Below are positions 23,725 through 32,064 of a DNA stretch of 64,000 nucleotides, piece after piece. The stretch covers positions 3,286,001 to 3,350,000 of the forward strand of contig NZ_JAJJMM010000001.1 of NCBI RefSeq assembly GCF_020905295.1. Reading direction: 5' to 3'. The notes below the pieces were generated by a model, which was not told where the DNA came from, did no database searches, and saw only the letters and a list, made by a program, of their open reading frames with translations. Source of the DNA: Flavobacterium piscisymbiosum. Its GTDB lineage: Bacteria; Bacteroidota; Bacteroidia; Flavobacteriales; Flavobacteriaceae. Numbering within the stretch: position 1 is the stretch's first letter; every line of letters begins with the position of its first letter. A program made the translations under genes and the position numbers.

Positions 23725-24696
23725 TTATGGTGCTACTACCACTTCTAAGTTTCCATAAGTATAAGTTGTGGGCAGTTTAAAAGAACTGTGATCTTTTTGT
23801 AATGTCACATTTTTAAGAACAATAGTATGGGTGAAAACGTTGTTGACATTTGTTGTTGTAACTTCTATAATTCCGCTTGTTTGTGCAATTCCATCCTGAG
23901 CAATCCATGTTTCGCTGACAGCAGGAGTTGATGGTATTGTTGTATTACAAAAGTAACCTTGCGTTAGTGTACCGTTTATATAAGTACGTAATAAAACTTT
24001 ATTTGTTGTACCATTTGCGTTAATAAGGCCACTTCTTGGTGTAGTAGTTATTTCGTTAACAATCAATGCAGGGTCGATATTGTCAATCGTTAATGCTGAT
24101 GATGTGCTATAATTGTAAAGCTGTTTTGAAGTTGGGCATTGCTGAACAGGATTGGTAAAAGCGGTAGTTGGTGAAGTATATGAAGTTTTATAAACCCCAA
24201 AAACATATTCCTTTTCAACTTGATCTCCTGACGGTTTGGCAAAAGTGATATTTCTAAAAACAATGTTATGATTGTAGCCTGTGATTTTAGTACTTCCGTC
24301 GGTCGCATTTGATTCAATATTAGAACTGGTAGTAATTTCTATTATTCCTCCTGTTCCAAGCCATTCTTCTGTAATGTTAGGAGTTTTTGGCGGTATTGTA
24401 CCACATATATTGGCAGTGGCTACAGTACCATCATAAGCTCTGTATACCACACGATATGCGCTATTATCGATATCATAGGTATAAACAGACGGATCATTTT
24501 TAATGCTATTATCAGGTAATTGAAGTAATAATGATTCCTGAGTTTTAAGTCTGTATATTAGATTGTTGGTTAGTGGGTCACAGGTTTGAGAACTAATACT
24601 CTCATCGCTAAAATCAATAGTATCTACTGTTAAATCACCATCATCGCAACCGTTTAGTAATAGGGCGAACAATAGAAGGCTTGCATATTTTTTCAT
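23725..24696 (-). CDS. lipoprotein with two similar beta-rich repeats
   Basis: 323 residues from the ATG at 24696, with a lipoprotein signal ending LLNGC. The mature part has two related halves. Each has a strand set containing a Cys (NICGTIPPKTPNITEEWLG and YFCNTTIPSTPAVSETWIA), a GIIEVTT stretch and a HNIVFRNITF or HTIVLKNVTL strand. The frame is open to 24954, but that part is antisense to the cysteine desulfurase start. A TAnnTTTG-type element on the minus strand (24722-24715) supports 24696. Function unknown, probably cell-surface. Confidence 0.78.
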   Translation of the reverse strand: MKKYASLLLFALLLNGCDDGDLTVDTIDFSDESISSQTCDPLTNNLIYRLKTQESLLLQLPDNSIKNDPSVYTYDIDNSAYRVVYRAYDGTVATANICGTIPPKTPNITEEWLGTGGIIEITTSSNIESNATDGSTKITGYNHNIVFRNITFAKPSGDQVEKEYVFGVYKTSYTSPTTAFTNPVQQCPTSKQLYNYSTSSALTIDNIDPALIVNEITTTPRSGLINANGTTNKVLLRTYINGTLTQGYFCNTTIPSTPAVSETWIAQDGIAQTSGIIEVTTTNVNNVFTHTIVLKNVTLQKDHSSFKLPTTYTYGNLEVVVAP

Positions 24697-24714
24697 CGTA
24701 ATTTTATTTGATGT

Positions 24715-24722
24715 CAAAAATA
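24715..24722 (-). promoter_or_regulatory. -7 element of the two-repeat lipoprotein gene
   Basis: Reads TATTTTTG on the minus strand, ending 18 bases before the ATG at 24696. Confidence 0.5.
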
Positions 24723-24770
24723 GTGAAAAATTTGGCAAATGATATTTAAGATTAGACAATTGATATTTCA

Positions 24771-24778
24771 TAACTTTG
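24771..24778 (+). promoter_or_regulatory. -7 element immediately before the cysteine desulfurase ATG
   Basis: TAACTTTG matches TAnnTTTG and leaves only five bases before the ATG at 24784. If used, the transcript is nearly leaderless. Confidence 0.45.
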
Positions 24779-24783
24779 CAGTA

Positions 24784-25908
24784 ATGAAAAAAGTATACCT
24801 CGATAACGCCTCTACAACCGCTATGCGTCCTGAAGTTATTCAGGAAATGACTAAAGTAATGACAGAAGATTTTGGTAATCCGTCTTCTACACATAGTTTT
24901 GGAAGAAATGGAAAGACTATTTTGGAGCTTTCCAGAAAAAGTATTGCCAAACATTTAAACTGTTCTGCACAAGAAATTATTTTTACTTCGGGAGGAACTG
25001 AAGCGGATAACTGGATTCTTCGTTCGGCAGTAGAAGATCTTAAAATCGAGCGCATCATTACTACAAAAATTGAGCATCATGCCGTTTTGCACACTGTTTT
25101 AGTCTTAGAATCTGAATATAATGTTCAGGTTGATTATGTCAAAATAAACCCTGACGGAAGTATCGATCTTACTCATTTGTCTAATTTATTGGCAGAAGAG
25201 AAAAAGACTATTGTGAGTTTAATGCATGTAAACAATGAAACAGGAACTATTTTAGATCTGGACAGAGTTGGTGTTATATGTAAACAATACAATACTTTGT
25301 TTCATTCAGATACTGTGCAATCTGTTGGTAAAACCGAGATTGATTTACAAAAAACGCCAGTCGATTTTATCATTGCAAGCGCGCATAAATTTCATGGGCC
25401 AAAAGGAATTGGTTTTGCTTTTGTTCGAAAAAATTCAGGTTTGCAGCCGCTTATTTTTGGCGGAGAACAAGAAAAAGGACTTCGCGCAGGAACCGAAGCT
25501 GTGCATCAAATTGCGGGTATGGCAAAAGCATTGTCTCTCTCGTATGAGAATTTAGATCAGGAAAGAAAATATATTACAGATTTGAAAATGTACCTGATTG
25601 ATCAGTTAGAAATTCATTTTCCAGGCTTTAGAATAAATGGTAAAAAAGATGACTTTTATAATATCATTAATATCATATTGCCTTTTTCTGCAGATAAAAC
25701 TTCAATGCTTTTGTTTAGTTTAGATATGAAAGGAATTGCGGTTTCGAGAGGAAGTGCCTGCCAGTCCGGAAGTATAAAACCTTCGCATGTTTTAAAAGAA
25801 ATGCTTTCGGAGACAGATTTAAAATTACCAAATCTCCGAATTTCATTTAGTCATTATAATACCAAAGAAGATATCGATTGGTTGATTGAGAGTTTGAAAG
25901 CTCTTTAA
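24784..25908 (+). CDS. cysteine desulfurase (NifS/IscS class)
   Basis: 374 residues. It starts with VYLDNASTTAMRPEV, then FTSGGTEADNWIL, KIEHHAV, LMHVNNETG, SDTVQSVGK, the PLP lysine in SAHKFHGPKG, and the active-site cysteine loop SRGSACQSGS. It converts cysteine to alanine with transfer of persulfide sulfur for Fe-S clusters or tRNA thiolation. No isc or suf partners are next to it, so the sulfur acceptor is unknown. The start at 24784 is chosen because the upstream ATG (24739) lies ahead of the -7 element. Confidence 0.92.
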   Translation: MKKVYLDNASTTAMRPEVIQEMTKVMTEDFGNPSSTHSFGRNGKTILELSRKSIAKHLNCSAQEIIFTSGGTEADNWILRSAVEDLKIERIITTKIEHHAVLHTVLVLESEYNVQVDYVKINPDGSIDLTHLSNLLAEEKKTIVSLMHVNNETGTILDLDRVGVICKQYNTLFHSDTVQSVGKTEIDLQKTPVDFIIASAHKFHGPKGIGFAFVRKNSGLQPLIFGGEQEKGLRAGTEAVHQIAGMAKALSLSYENLDQERKYITDLKMYLIDQLEIHFPGFRINGKKDDFYNIINIILPFSADKTSMLLFSLDMKGIAVSRGSACQSGSIKPSHVLKEMLSETDLKLPNLRISFSHYNTKEDIDWLIESLKAL

Positions 25909-25956
25909 AGTTTCTGAGATACTAAGGGACTAAGATTCTAAGATGCTAAGTTTTTT

Positions 25957-25990
25957 GCAGATTTTAGATAATTTATATTCTAAAATCTGC
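25957..25990. repeat. inverted repeat between convergent genes
   Basis: Arms GCAGATTTTAGA (25957-25968) and TCTAAAATCTGC (25979-25990), perfect over 12 bases, preceded by a CTAAG-type stretch at 25913-25952. A third partial copy (ATAATCTGCAATCTAAAAT) follows. It may serve as a terminator for the cysteine desulfurase gene. Confidence 0.7.
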
Positions 25991-26018
25991 AATCTAAAAT
26001 ATAATCTGCAATCTAAAA

Positions 26019-26591
26019 TTATTTGCGTATCACTTTCACCTGCGAATCATTCGTTAGTTTGATGATTGTTGATGGTTTTCCGGCTAGTTTATCGTGATTT
26101 AGTTTTACTACATAATCAACTCCCTTAATGATTTCAGGGCTAATATCCTTGAAAGCGATAGGAGTAGGCTGTCCTGAAATATTTGCCGAAGTTGAAACCA
26201 AAGGCTTTTTCATTCGTTCTAATAATTTAAAGCAAAAAGGCTCTTTTACTAAACGAACTCCTAATGATTTATCTGTGGCAATAATATTTGCTGCTACATT
26301 TCGTGGGTCATCTAAAATTAATGTAGTTGGTTTTTCAGATAAATCCCAAATCTGCCAGGCAACTTCAGGGATGTTTTTGAATACATTGTACATCATTTTT
26401 TCGCCATTCATTAATACAATCATGCTTTGTGTTTCGGCACGTTGTTTCAATTTATATATTTTGGCAACAGCTTCAGGATTAGTTGCATCGCAGCCAATTC
26501 CCCAAACGGTATCGGTTGGGTAAAGTATGATTCCGCCTTCTTTTATGACTTCGTAGGCGTTGTGAACTTCAGTGTTAATGTCTTGACTCAT
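26019..26591 (-). CDS. tsaC: L-threonylcarbamoyladenylate synthase (Sua5/YciO/YrdC family)
   Basis: 190 residues, YrdC fold. Signatures are GGIILYPTDTVWGIGCDATN near residues 19-38, KRAETQSMIVLM, GVRLVKEPFC and PLVSTSANISGQPTP. It makes threonylcarbamoyl-AMP for t6A37 of tRNA. The length suits the short TsaC/YrdC form without the Sua5 tail. It is 37 bases downstream of the aminotransferase gene, but the two functions are unrelated. Confidence 0.88.
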   Translation of the reverse strand: MSQDINTEVHNAYEVIKEGGIILYPTDTVWGIGCDATNPEAVAKIYKLKQRAETQSMIVLMNGEKMMYNVFKNIPEVAWQIWDLSEKPTTLILDDPRNVAANIIATDKSLGVRLVKEPFCFKLLERMKKPLVSTSANISGQPTPIAFKDISPEIIKGVDYVVKLNHDKLAGKPSTIIKLTNDSQVKVIRK

Positions 26592-26628
26592 AACCTAAAA
26601 TATTTTTAATGATAACAAAACAGCTTTG

Positions 26629-27705
26629 TTATAAGGTTTGTTTATTTATAATTTGAACTATTTTTTCTAAATCAGCTACAGCGATTCCTACATACAAAGG
26701 CAGGCATAAAATTCGTGATGCTACCGATTCGGAAATTGGCATTTCATTGCCTTTTGTATATTCTATTGTATTTAAAGACGGATAGAAATAACGTCGGGGA
26801 AATATATTTTCATCTGCCAGAGCATTCTGAACTTTCAATAAAACATCTTCTGAACTAAAAATTACAGGATAATAACTGTAATTCCATTCTGTGTTTTCTC
26901 TTATTTTTAAAGATTTTACGGTTTCAAAATTTAAATTTTCATGGTAAAAATCGACTACTTTTTTTCTTTCGGCAATAATATGATCCATGTAAGGAAACAC
27001 TGCTAAACCCATTGCCGATTGCAGTTCAGATATTTTAGCATTAATTCCTAAACCATGAAATGCTAAAGGCCCATCATGCCCAAAATTATGGCTGTAATAC
27101 AACTGATGGAAAATTTCTTTATCATCGCAGAATATTGCACCACCTTCTCCGGTATGAAATAATTTTGTTGCGTGAAAACTGCAAGTGCTCACATCTCCAA
27201 AATTAAATACAGACTGGTTATTGTATCTAACTCCAAAAGAATGAGCGGCATCGTAAATGACTTTTAAATTGTGTTTTTTTGCAATTTTCTCAATTTCGAT
27301 TACATGACAAGGATTTCCAAAAACATGTGTTGCCAGTATTGCAGTGGTTTTTGGAGTAATTGCAGCTTCGATTTTGGTTTCGTCAATGGTTAAATAATCC
27401 GGATCTATGTCGACAAAAACAGGCGTACAGTTTTCCCATACAATTGCTGCAGAAGTGGCCACATAAGAAAAAGGAGTGGTGATTATTTCGCCTCCTTTGC
27501 CAAATAATTTTAAGGCAATTTGAATTGGTATTGTGCCGTTATTAGTAATAATTACATTAGAAACGTCAAGATAATTTTTGAGTTTGTTTTCTAATTCTAT
27601 GGTAAGTTCACCGCGATTTGTAAGCCAAGCTTTGTCCCATGCACGTTTTACAAAAAGATTGTATTCTTCTTGTGGAGGTAAAAAAGTTTTGGTTACAGGA
27701 ATCAT
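26629..27705 (-). CDS. DegT/DnrJ/EryC1/StrS sugar aminotransferase
   Basis: 358 residues. PLP fold type I sugar aminotransferase with TNNGTIPIQIAL near 54-65, the PLP-binding Asp in VIYDAAHSFG (Asp152) and the PLP lysine in SFHATKLFHTGEGG (Lys181). Relatives (WecE, FdtB, QdtB, VioA) aminate 3-keto or 4-keto dideoxy sugars on dTDP or UDP carriers. It diverges from the ACP/ketoacyl synthase run. I infer it supplies the amino group that the NeuD-like acyltransferase (32064-32699) modifies. Confidence 0.9.
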   Translation of the reverse strand: MIPVTKTFLPPQEEYNLFVKRAWDKAWLTNRGELTIELENKLKNYLDVSNVIITNNGTIPIQIALKLFGKGGEIITTPFSYVATSAAIVWENCTPVFVDIDPDYLTIDETKIEAAITPKTTAILATHVFGNPCHVIEIEKIAKKHNLKVIYDAAHSFGVRYNNQSVFNFGDVSTCSFHATKLFHTGEGGAIFCDDKEIFHQLYYSHNFGHDGPLAFHGLGINAKISELQSAMGLAVFPYMDHIIAERKKVVDFYHENLNFETVKSLKIRENTEWNYSYYPVIFSSEDVLLKVQNALADENIFPRRYFYPSLNTIEYTKGNEMPISESVASRILCLPLYVGIAVADLEKIVQIINKQTL

Positions 27706-27755
27706 TAAATTTTTGATTAGTGGTTTTTAATTTATCTTTAAGGGCAAACTATTGT

Positions 27756-27763
27756 TATATTTG
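27756..27763 (+). promoter_or_regulatory. -7 element of the acyl-modification operon
   Basis: TATATTTG on the plus strand, matching TAnnTTTG. It lies 163 bases before the ACP start, so the mRNA would have a long leader. No clear -33 TTTG at normal spacing. Confidence 0.45.
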
Positions 27764-27926
27764 TGGGGTAAAAATAGCAAAAGAAACCTGAATTTTTGGC
27801 ATAAGTCAGTATTATAACATTATAAGAAAAACTACAAACAGCAGAGTTGTTTGAATGACAATAATTTATGCGGCTTTTTTATAAAAGTAATAACAATAAT
27901 AAAATCAAAATAAATTTAAGAATACT

Positions 27927-28157
27927 ATGGAAATCAACACTTTTTTGCGAAATTTTGCAGATATTTTAGACGATACAGATGCGGCATTAATTAAACAAGA
28001 AACTGTTTTTAGAGATTTGGAAGAATGGGATTCCTTAACAGCCTTGTCATTAATCGCTATGGCTGATGAAGAATACGCTGTAAAATTAACAGGAGATGAT
28101 ATTAAATCTTCAACTTCATTAAATGATATCTTCGAAATAATTAAAAATAAAGCATAA
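27927..28157 (+). CDS. acyl carrier protein
   Basis: 76 residues, acidic. The phosphopantetheine attachment serine is Ser36 in EEWDSLTAL. It differs clearly from the housekeeping AcpP motif (GADSLDTVEL) and resembles dedicated carrier proteins of glycan and secondary-metabolite clusters. It is the first gene of a run of six closely spaced genes; the ketoacyl synthase starts five bases after its stop. Confidence 0.9.
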   Translation: MEINTFLRNFADILDDTDAALIKQETVFRDLEEWDSLTALSLIAMADEEYAVKLTGDDIKSSTSLNDIFEIIKNKA

Positions 28158-28161
28158 TCAA

Positions 28162-29217
28162 ATGGCTACTTTTTCAGTAAATAACATTGCGATAAAAGGT
28201 ATATCTTGTTGCGTTCCAAAAAATACGGAACGCAACATTGATTTAGATATACTAACACCAGAAGAAATTCAAAAATTCATTGATGCCACCGGAGTCGAAG
28301 AACGACGCGTAGTAACTAAGGAAATTTGTACTTCGGATTTATGTTGTGAAGCTGCTGAAAAATTAATCAAAGACTTAAACTGGCAAAAAGAAGAAATAGA
28401 AATTTTGGTTTTTGTTTCGCAAACTGCCGATTATATTTTACCTGTTTCTGCTGCAATACTTCAGGATAGACTAGGATTATCTACTAATTGTATCGCTTTT
28501 GATGTGCCGTTAGGATGTTCCGGTTATGTTTACGGAATATCGATAATAGCGAGTATGATGAAAGCAATCGGTATCAAAAAAGGATTGCTTTTGGCTGGAG
28601 ATACAAGCAGTAAATTGATTTCGAAATCAGATAAAAGTACAGTTCCGCTTTTTGGTGACGGAGGTAGTGCAACGGCATTTGAGCTCGATGAAAATGCCGA
28701 TAATTTACTTTTTGATTTAGGTACAGACGGTTCAGGTTATAAAGCTATTATGATACCAGACGGAGGATCAAGAAACAGAATAAATGAAGATTCTCTTAAA
28801 GTAATAAATATCGAAGAAGGAATTAGTCGTAATTCCTGCAATTTGATTCTTGACGGAATGGATGTTTTTGGTTTTGGAATTTCCCAGGCTCCTAAAACAG
28901 TAAATAAACTTATCGAGAAATTTGAAATCGATAAAGATGCTATTGATCATTTTGTATTTCATCAGGCCAATTTGATGATGAATAAAATGATTGTTAAAAA
29001 ACTAAAATTGCCGGTAGAAAAAGTTCCTTATTCATTAAAAGAATTTGGAAATACATCATCTGCAACAATTCCTCTAACTATTGCTGCTCAGCTGAAAGAA
29101 AGTTTAACAAATGAGTCTAAGGATTTGATTATTTGTGGTTTTGGAGTTGGGTTATCCTGGGGAACAGCTAAAATAAGACTGGATAATGTTGTGATTTCAG
29201 ATTTGATAGAAATATGA
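28162..29217 (+). CDS. ketoacyl-ACP synthase III, first copy
   Basis: 351 residues. The FabH-like triad is complete: Cys119 in PLGCSGYVYG, His267 in FHQANLMMN and Asn297 in FGNTSSATIP. It condenses an acyl-CoA or acyl-ACP with malonyl-ACP, or transfers an acyl group. It is longer than E. coli FabH (317) and sits directly behind a dedicated ACP, so a role in the glycan cassette is more likely than general fatty acid synthesis. It overlaps the next gene by four bases. Confidence 0.9.
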   Translation: MATFSVNNIAIKGISCCVPKNTERNIDLDILTPEEIQKFIDATGVEERRVVTKEICTSDLCCEAAEKLIKDLNWQKEEIEILVFVSQTADYILPVSAAILQDRLGLSTNCIAFDVPLGCSGYVYGISIIASMMKAIGIKKGLLLAGDTSSKLISKSDKSTVPLFGDGGSATAFELDENADNLLFDLGTDGSGYKAIMIPDGGSRNRINEDSLKVINIEEGISRNSCNLILDGMDVFGFGISQAPKTVNKLIEKFEIDKDAIDHFVFHQANLMMNKMIVKKLKLPVEKVPYSLKEFGNTSSATIPLTIAAQLKESLTNESKDLIICGFGVGLSWGTAKIRLDNVVISDLIEI

Positions 29218-30302
29218 CAAAAAACTTAAACTACATAGACGAAGCAGTTTATCAAAAAGAAAAATCTTTATTTCTGGAGGAATCCTGGATTCTTGTTGCG
29301 CATAAAAATGAATTATTAAACAATAATGATTTTGTAACTTTTGAATATTTTGGAAATAAAATATTTGTTCAGAATTATAATGGTGCAATAAAGTCTTTTC
29401 AGAATGTATGTTTGCACAGATTCAATACAATACATGAAGAACCTTATGGAAACAGAGTTTCATCATGTTTGTATCATAACTGGACGTACGGGAAAAAAGG
29501 CAATGTTATAGGTTTGATGTGTCGCAACTCATTCGAGAAAGACAATATCAACGAATTGAGACTTAAAGAATATGAAGTTGATTACTGTGGTGATTTTGTT
29601 TTTATAAAATTAAACAATGAGCTTGATCAAAATTTAGAAGAATATCTAGGCAATATATTTGTTCCGTTACAGGAGATTAGCATACATTTTGGATCAAAAA
29701 CAATCGATTATACAATTGAGCATAAAGTAAATTGGAAACTTCTGGTCGAAAATGTCCTCGAGTGTTATCATTGTACTTCGGTGCACGAAAACTCATTTGC
29801 AAAAATGGGATTTGGTTCTATAGCTCCGGAAAAATTCGATTTTTTTGATGCGCACAGTTGGTGTGAATTCCCGAAAGGAGAAAGCGCCAAACAAAATAAA
29901 ATTATCGAAAAATCGCTCGCAAGCCGAACCTTTAAAACACAAGGATATTTGCATTTTTACATTTATCCCAATGCTTTTATAAGTTCTGTAGAAGGAAAGG
30001 GATTTTACTTTGGTTTTATGTTACCCGAATCGCCTTCGAAAACAAATTTAAGAGTGCGTTATTTCTCTCCCAAATTTGATAAAGAATTAAGCGAATCTGA
30101 ACAAAATATTATTGATTTTATTAATAATAGCACAAACGAATCTTTGGATTTGGTTTTAAATGAAGATAAAAAGATAGTAGAAAATATTCAGACAAATCTT
30201 GTAAATTTTAAAGACAGTTCGCCAATATTTGGTGATGAAGAATTTAGAATTCTAAAGTTTTACGAATATTTTAATGCTAAAAAAGAATTAAAAGAGATAT
30301 AA
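29214..30302 (+). CDS. Rieske-type aromatic-ring-hydroxylase-like oxygenase, alpha subunit
   Basis: 362 residues. The Rieske [2Fe-2S] ligands are Cys66, His68, Cys85 and His88 (CxH-x16-CxxH). The catalytic domain has the mononuclear iron motif ENVLECYHCTSVH with His186 and His191. The overall match is to the RHO alpha-subunit family (phenylpropionate dioxygenase-like). No ferredoxin, reductase or beta subunit is nearby. Its place between two ketoacyl synthases suggests it hydroxylates an acyl-ACP or the modified sugar; this is inference. Confidence 0.88.
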   Translation: MTKNLNYIDEAVYQKEKSLFLEESWILVAHKNELLNNNDFVTFEYFGNKIFVQNYNGAIKSFQNVCLHRFNTIHEEPYGNRVSSCLYHNWTYGKKGNVIGLMCRNSFEKDNINELRLKEYEVDYCGDFVFIKLNNELDQNLEEYLGNIFVPLQEISIHFGSKTIDYTIEHKVNWKLLVENVLECYHCTSVHENSFAKMGFGSIAPEKFDFFDAHSWCEFPKGESAKQNKIIEKSLASRTFKTQGYLHFYIYPNAFISSVEGKGFYFGFMLPESPSKTNLRVRYFSPKFDKELSESEQNIIDFINNSTNESLDLVLNEDKKIVENIQTNLVNFKDSSPIFGDEEFRILKFYEYFNAKKELKEI

Positions 30303-31045
30303 TGAACCCATTTGATTTATCAGGAAAAAAAATAGTAGTAACAGGAGCATCTTCAGGTATTGGATATGAAACCTGTCTGGCCATAGCCAGACAAGGAGGA
30401 ACTTTTATTGCAATTGCAAGACGTCAGGATTTTCTCGAAAAATTAATCGAAGAATGCGGAAGCGAAAATAGCTTTATAGCCGCAGATTTATCCAAAATAG
30501 AAGATATCAAAACTATTGTTGATTCAATCGAAAATATTGACGGTGTCGTTCATTCAGCAGGAATAGTGTCGTTGGCGCCCGTAAAATTTTATTCAGAAGA
30601 ATTGATGAATGAAATGAGAAGTGTCAATTTTGATTCGATTGCTTATCTGATTAATTTGATATTTAAAAAGAAAAAAATAAATAAAGGAAGTTCGATTGTG
30701 CTGGTTTCCTCTATAGCCGGCTTGTTCGGGATGAAAGGAAACGGAATTTATGCGGCAAGCAAAGGAGCATTAATTGCTATTTCTAAAGTTTGGGCGGCTG
30801 AATTTGCCGCTAGTAAAACACGTGTAAACTGTGTTTCGCCAGGAATGGTTAAAACCGAAATAACATCAAAATCTATTGAAGATTTATCTTTAGAAGTTAT
30901 TCAGCAAGATGAAAAAAAATACCCATTAGGATATGGAGATCCTGTACAGGTTGCCAATCCTATTGTTTTTTTATTGTCTGAAGCAAGCAGCTGGATAACG
31001 GGCCAAAATATAGTTTTAGACGGAGGAAGAACATCAACGATATAA
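30302..31045 (+). CDS. SDR family oxidoreductase (FabG-like)
   Basis: 247 residues. The NAD(P) motif TGASSGIG is at 14-21, with VHSAGIVS near 83-90. The catalytic Ser137, Tyr150 and Lys154 are present (VSSIAG, YAASKGA). It ends with SSWITGQNIVLDGG as in FabG-type ketoreductases. It overlaps the oxygenase stop by one base. In this setting it probably reduces the beta-keto acyl product of one of the synthases. Confidence 0.9.
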   Translation: MNPFDLSGKKIVVTGASSGIGYETCLAIARQGGTFIAIARRQDFLEKLIEECGSENSFIAADLSKIEDIKTIVDSIENIDGVVHSAGIVSLAPVKFYSEELMNEMRSVNFDSIAYLINLIFKKKKINKGSSIVLVSSIAGLFGMKGNGIYAASKGALIAISKVWAAEFAASKTRVNCVSPGMVKTEITSKSIEDLSLEVIQQDEKKYPLGYGDPVQVANPIVFLLSEASSWITGQNIVLDGGRTSTI

Positions 31046-31053
31046 TTCTGACA

Positions 31054-32064
31054 ATGAAAGCGAATATAAAGGCCATTTCATATTATTTACCTGAAACCAT
31101 TTTATCTAATGATTTAATTCATCAGGAATTTCCTGAATGGGATATCGAAAAAATTAGCTCCAAAACTGGAATTAATTCGCGACATATAAGTGCCGAGGAT
31201 GAATTTTCATCTGATATGGCGGTTAAAGCTGCTGAAAAATTATTTGAAGAGCATAATATAGATAAATCAACTATTGATTATTTATTATTTTGTACTCAAA
31301 GTCCTGACTATTTTTTACCAACCACGGCATGTATTATTCAGGATAAATTAGGTCTGGATACATCAATAGGTGCATTAGATTTTAATTTAGGATGTTCCGG
31401 TTTTGTTTATGGTTTAAGCTTAGCCAAAGGTTTGATTGCCGGAGAAATGGCTAAAAATGTCTTGCTAATTACCTCAGAAACCTATTCGAAATTTATTCAT
31501 CCAAATGATAAAAGCAACAAAACAATTTTTGGAGACGCTGCAGCAGCTACCTTAATAAGTATCGAAAAAGGTTTTTGCTCTATTGGTAATTTTGTTTTTG
31601 GTACAGACGGAAAAGGGGCAGAAAACCTGATTGTAAAGCAAGGTGGTATGCGTTTTCCTGTTTCGGATGAAAATGAAGATATTAAAGATGAATTTGGAAA
31701 CGTGAGAAATGATAAAAATTTATTCATGAACGGAACCGAAATTTTCAATTTTACTGGAGAATTTGTTCCAAAACTTACCGAAGCGATTTTAGAAAAATCA
31801 AACTTAACAAAAGAAGATATCGATTTATTTATTTTTCATCAGGCAAATAAATACATGCTTAATCATTTGAGAAAAAAAATAAAAATTCCCGAAGATAAGT
31901 TTTTTATTGCCATGGAACATTGTGGCAATACAGTTTCATCTACCATTCCTATTGCTTTGTATGAAGCTCAAAAACAACAAAAACTAGTAAATGCAACCAA
32001 CTTTATATTGGCAGGTTTTGGTGTAGGATATTCGTGGGGAGCCTGTAATTTAATCATAGAATAA
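31054..32064 (+). CDS. ketoacyl-ACP synthase III, second copy
   Basis: 336 residues. Cys114 (NLGCSGFVYG), His262 (FHQANKYML) and Asn292 (HCGNTVSSTIP) form the full FabH triad. It is similar to the copy at 28162 in layout but clearly diverged, so it is not a recent duplication. Two different synthases with one ACP suggest two condensation steps, or one condensation and one transfer. It overlaps the acyltransferase start by one base. Confidence 0.9.
   Translation: MKANIKAISYYLPETILSNDLIHQEFPEWDIEKISSKTGINSRHISAEDEFSSDMAVKAAEKLFEEHNIDKSTIDYLLFCTQSPDYFLPTTACIIQDKLGLDTSIGALDFNLGCSGFVYGLSLAKGLIAGEMAKNVLLITSETYSKFIHPNDKSNKTIFGDAAAATLISIEKGFCSIGNFVFGTDGKGAENLIVKQGGMRFPVSDENEDIKDEFGNVRNDKNLFMNGTEIFNFTGEFVPKLTEAILEKSNLTKEDIDLFIFHQANKYMLNHLRKKIKIPEDKFFIAMEHCGNTVSSTIPIALYEAQKQQKLVNATNFILAGFGVGYSWGACNLIIE

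Noticed and set aside
24697..24954. N-terminal extension of the two-repeat lipoprotein
   Set aside because: The extension is antisense to the cysteine desulfurase start. The inner ATG at 24696 gives a proper lipoprotein signal and has a -7 box upstream.
26128..26523. A 131-codon plus-strand frame inside tsaC
   Set aside because: It is fully antisense to the YrdC-family gene and has no recognisable motif.
27706..27926. Riboswitch in the long leader before the ACP gene
   Set aside because: The leader after the -7 element is about 160 bases, but no known aptamer motif or terminator/antiterminator pair is visible.
28162..32064. Aryl polyene or flexirubin pigment cluster
   Set aside because: There are two KAS III genes but no KAS I/II, chain-length factor, dehydratase, ammonia-lyase or thioesterase, and the flanks are sugar genes.
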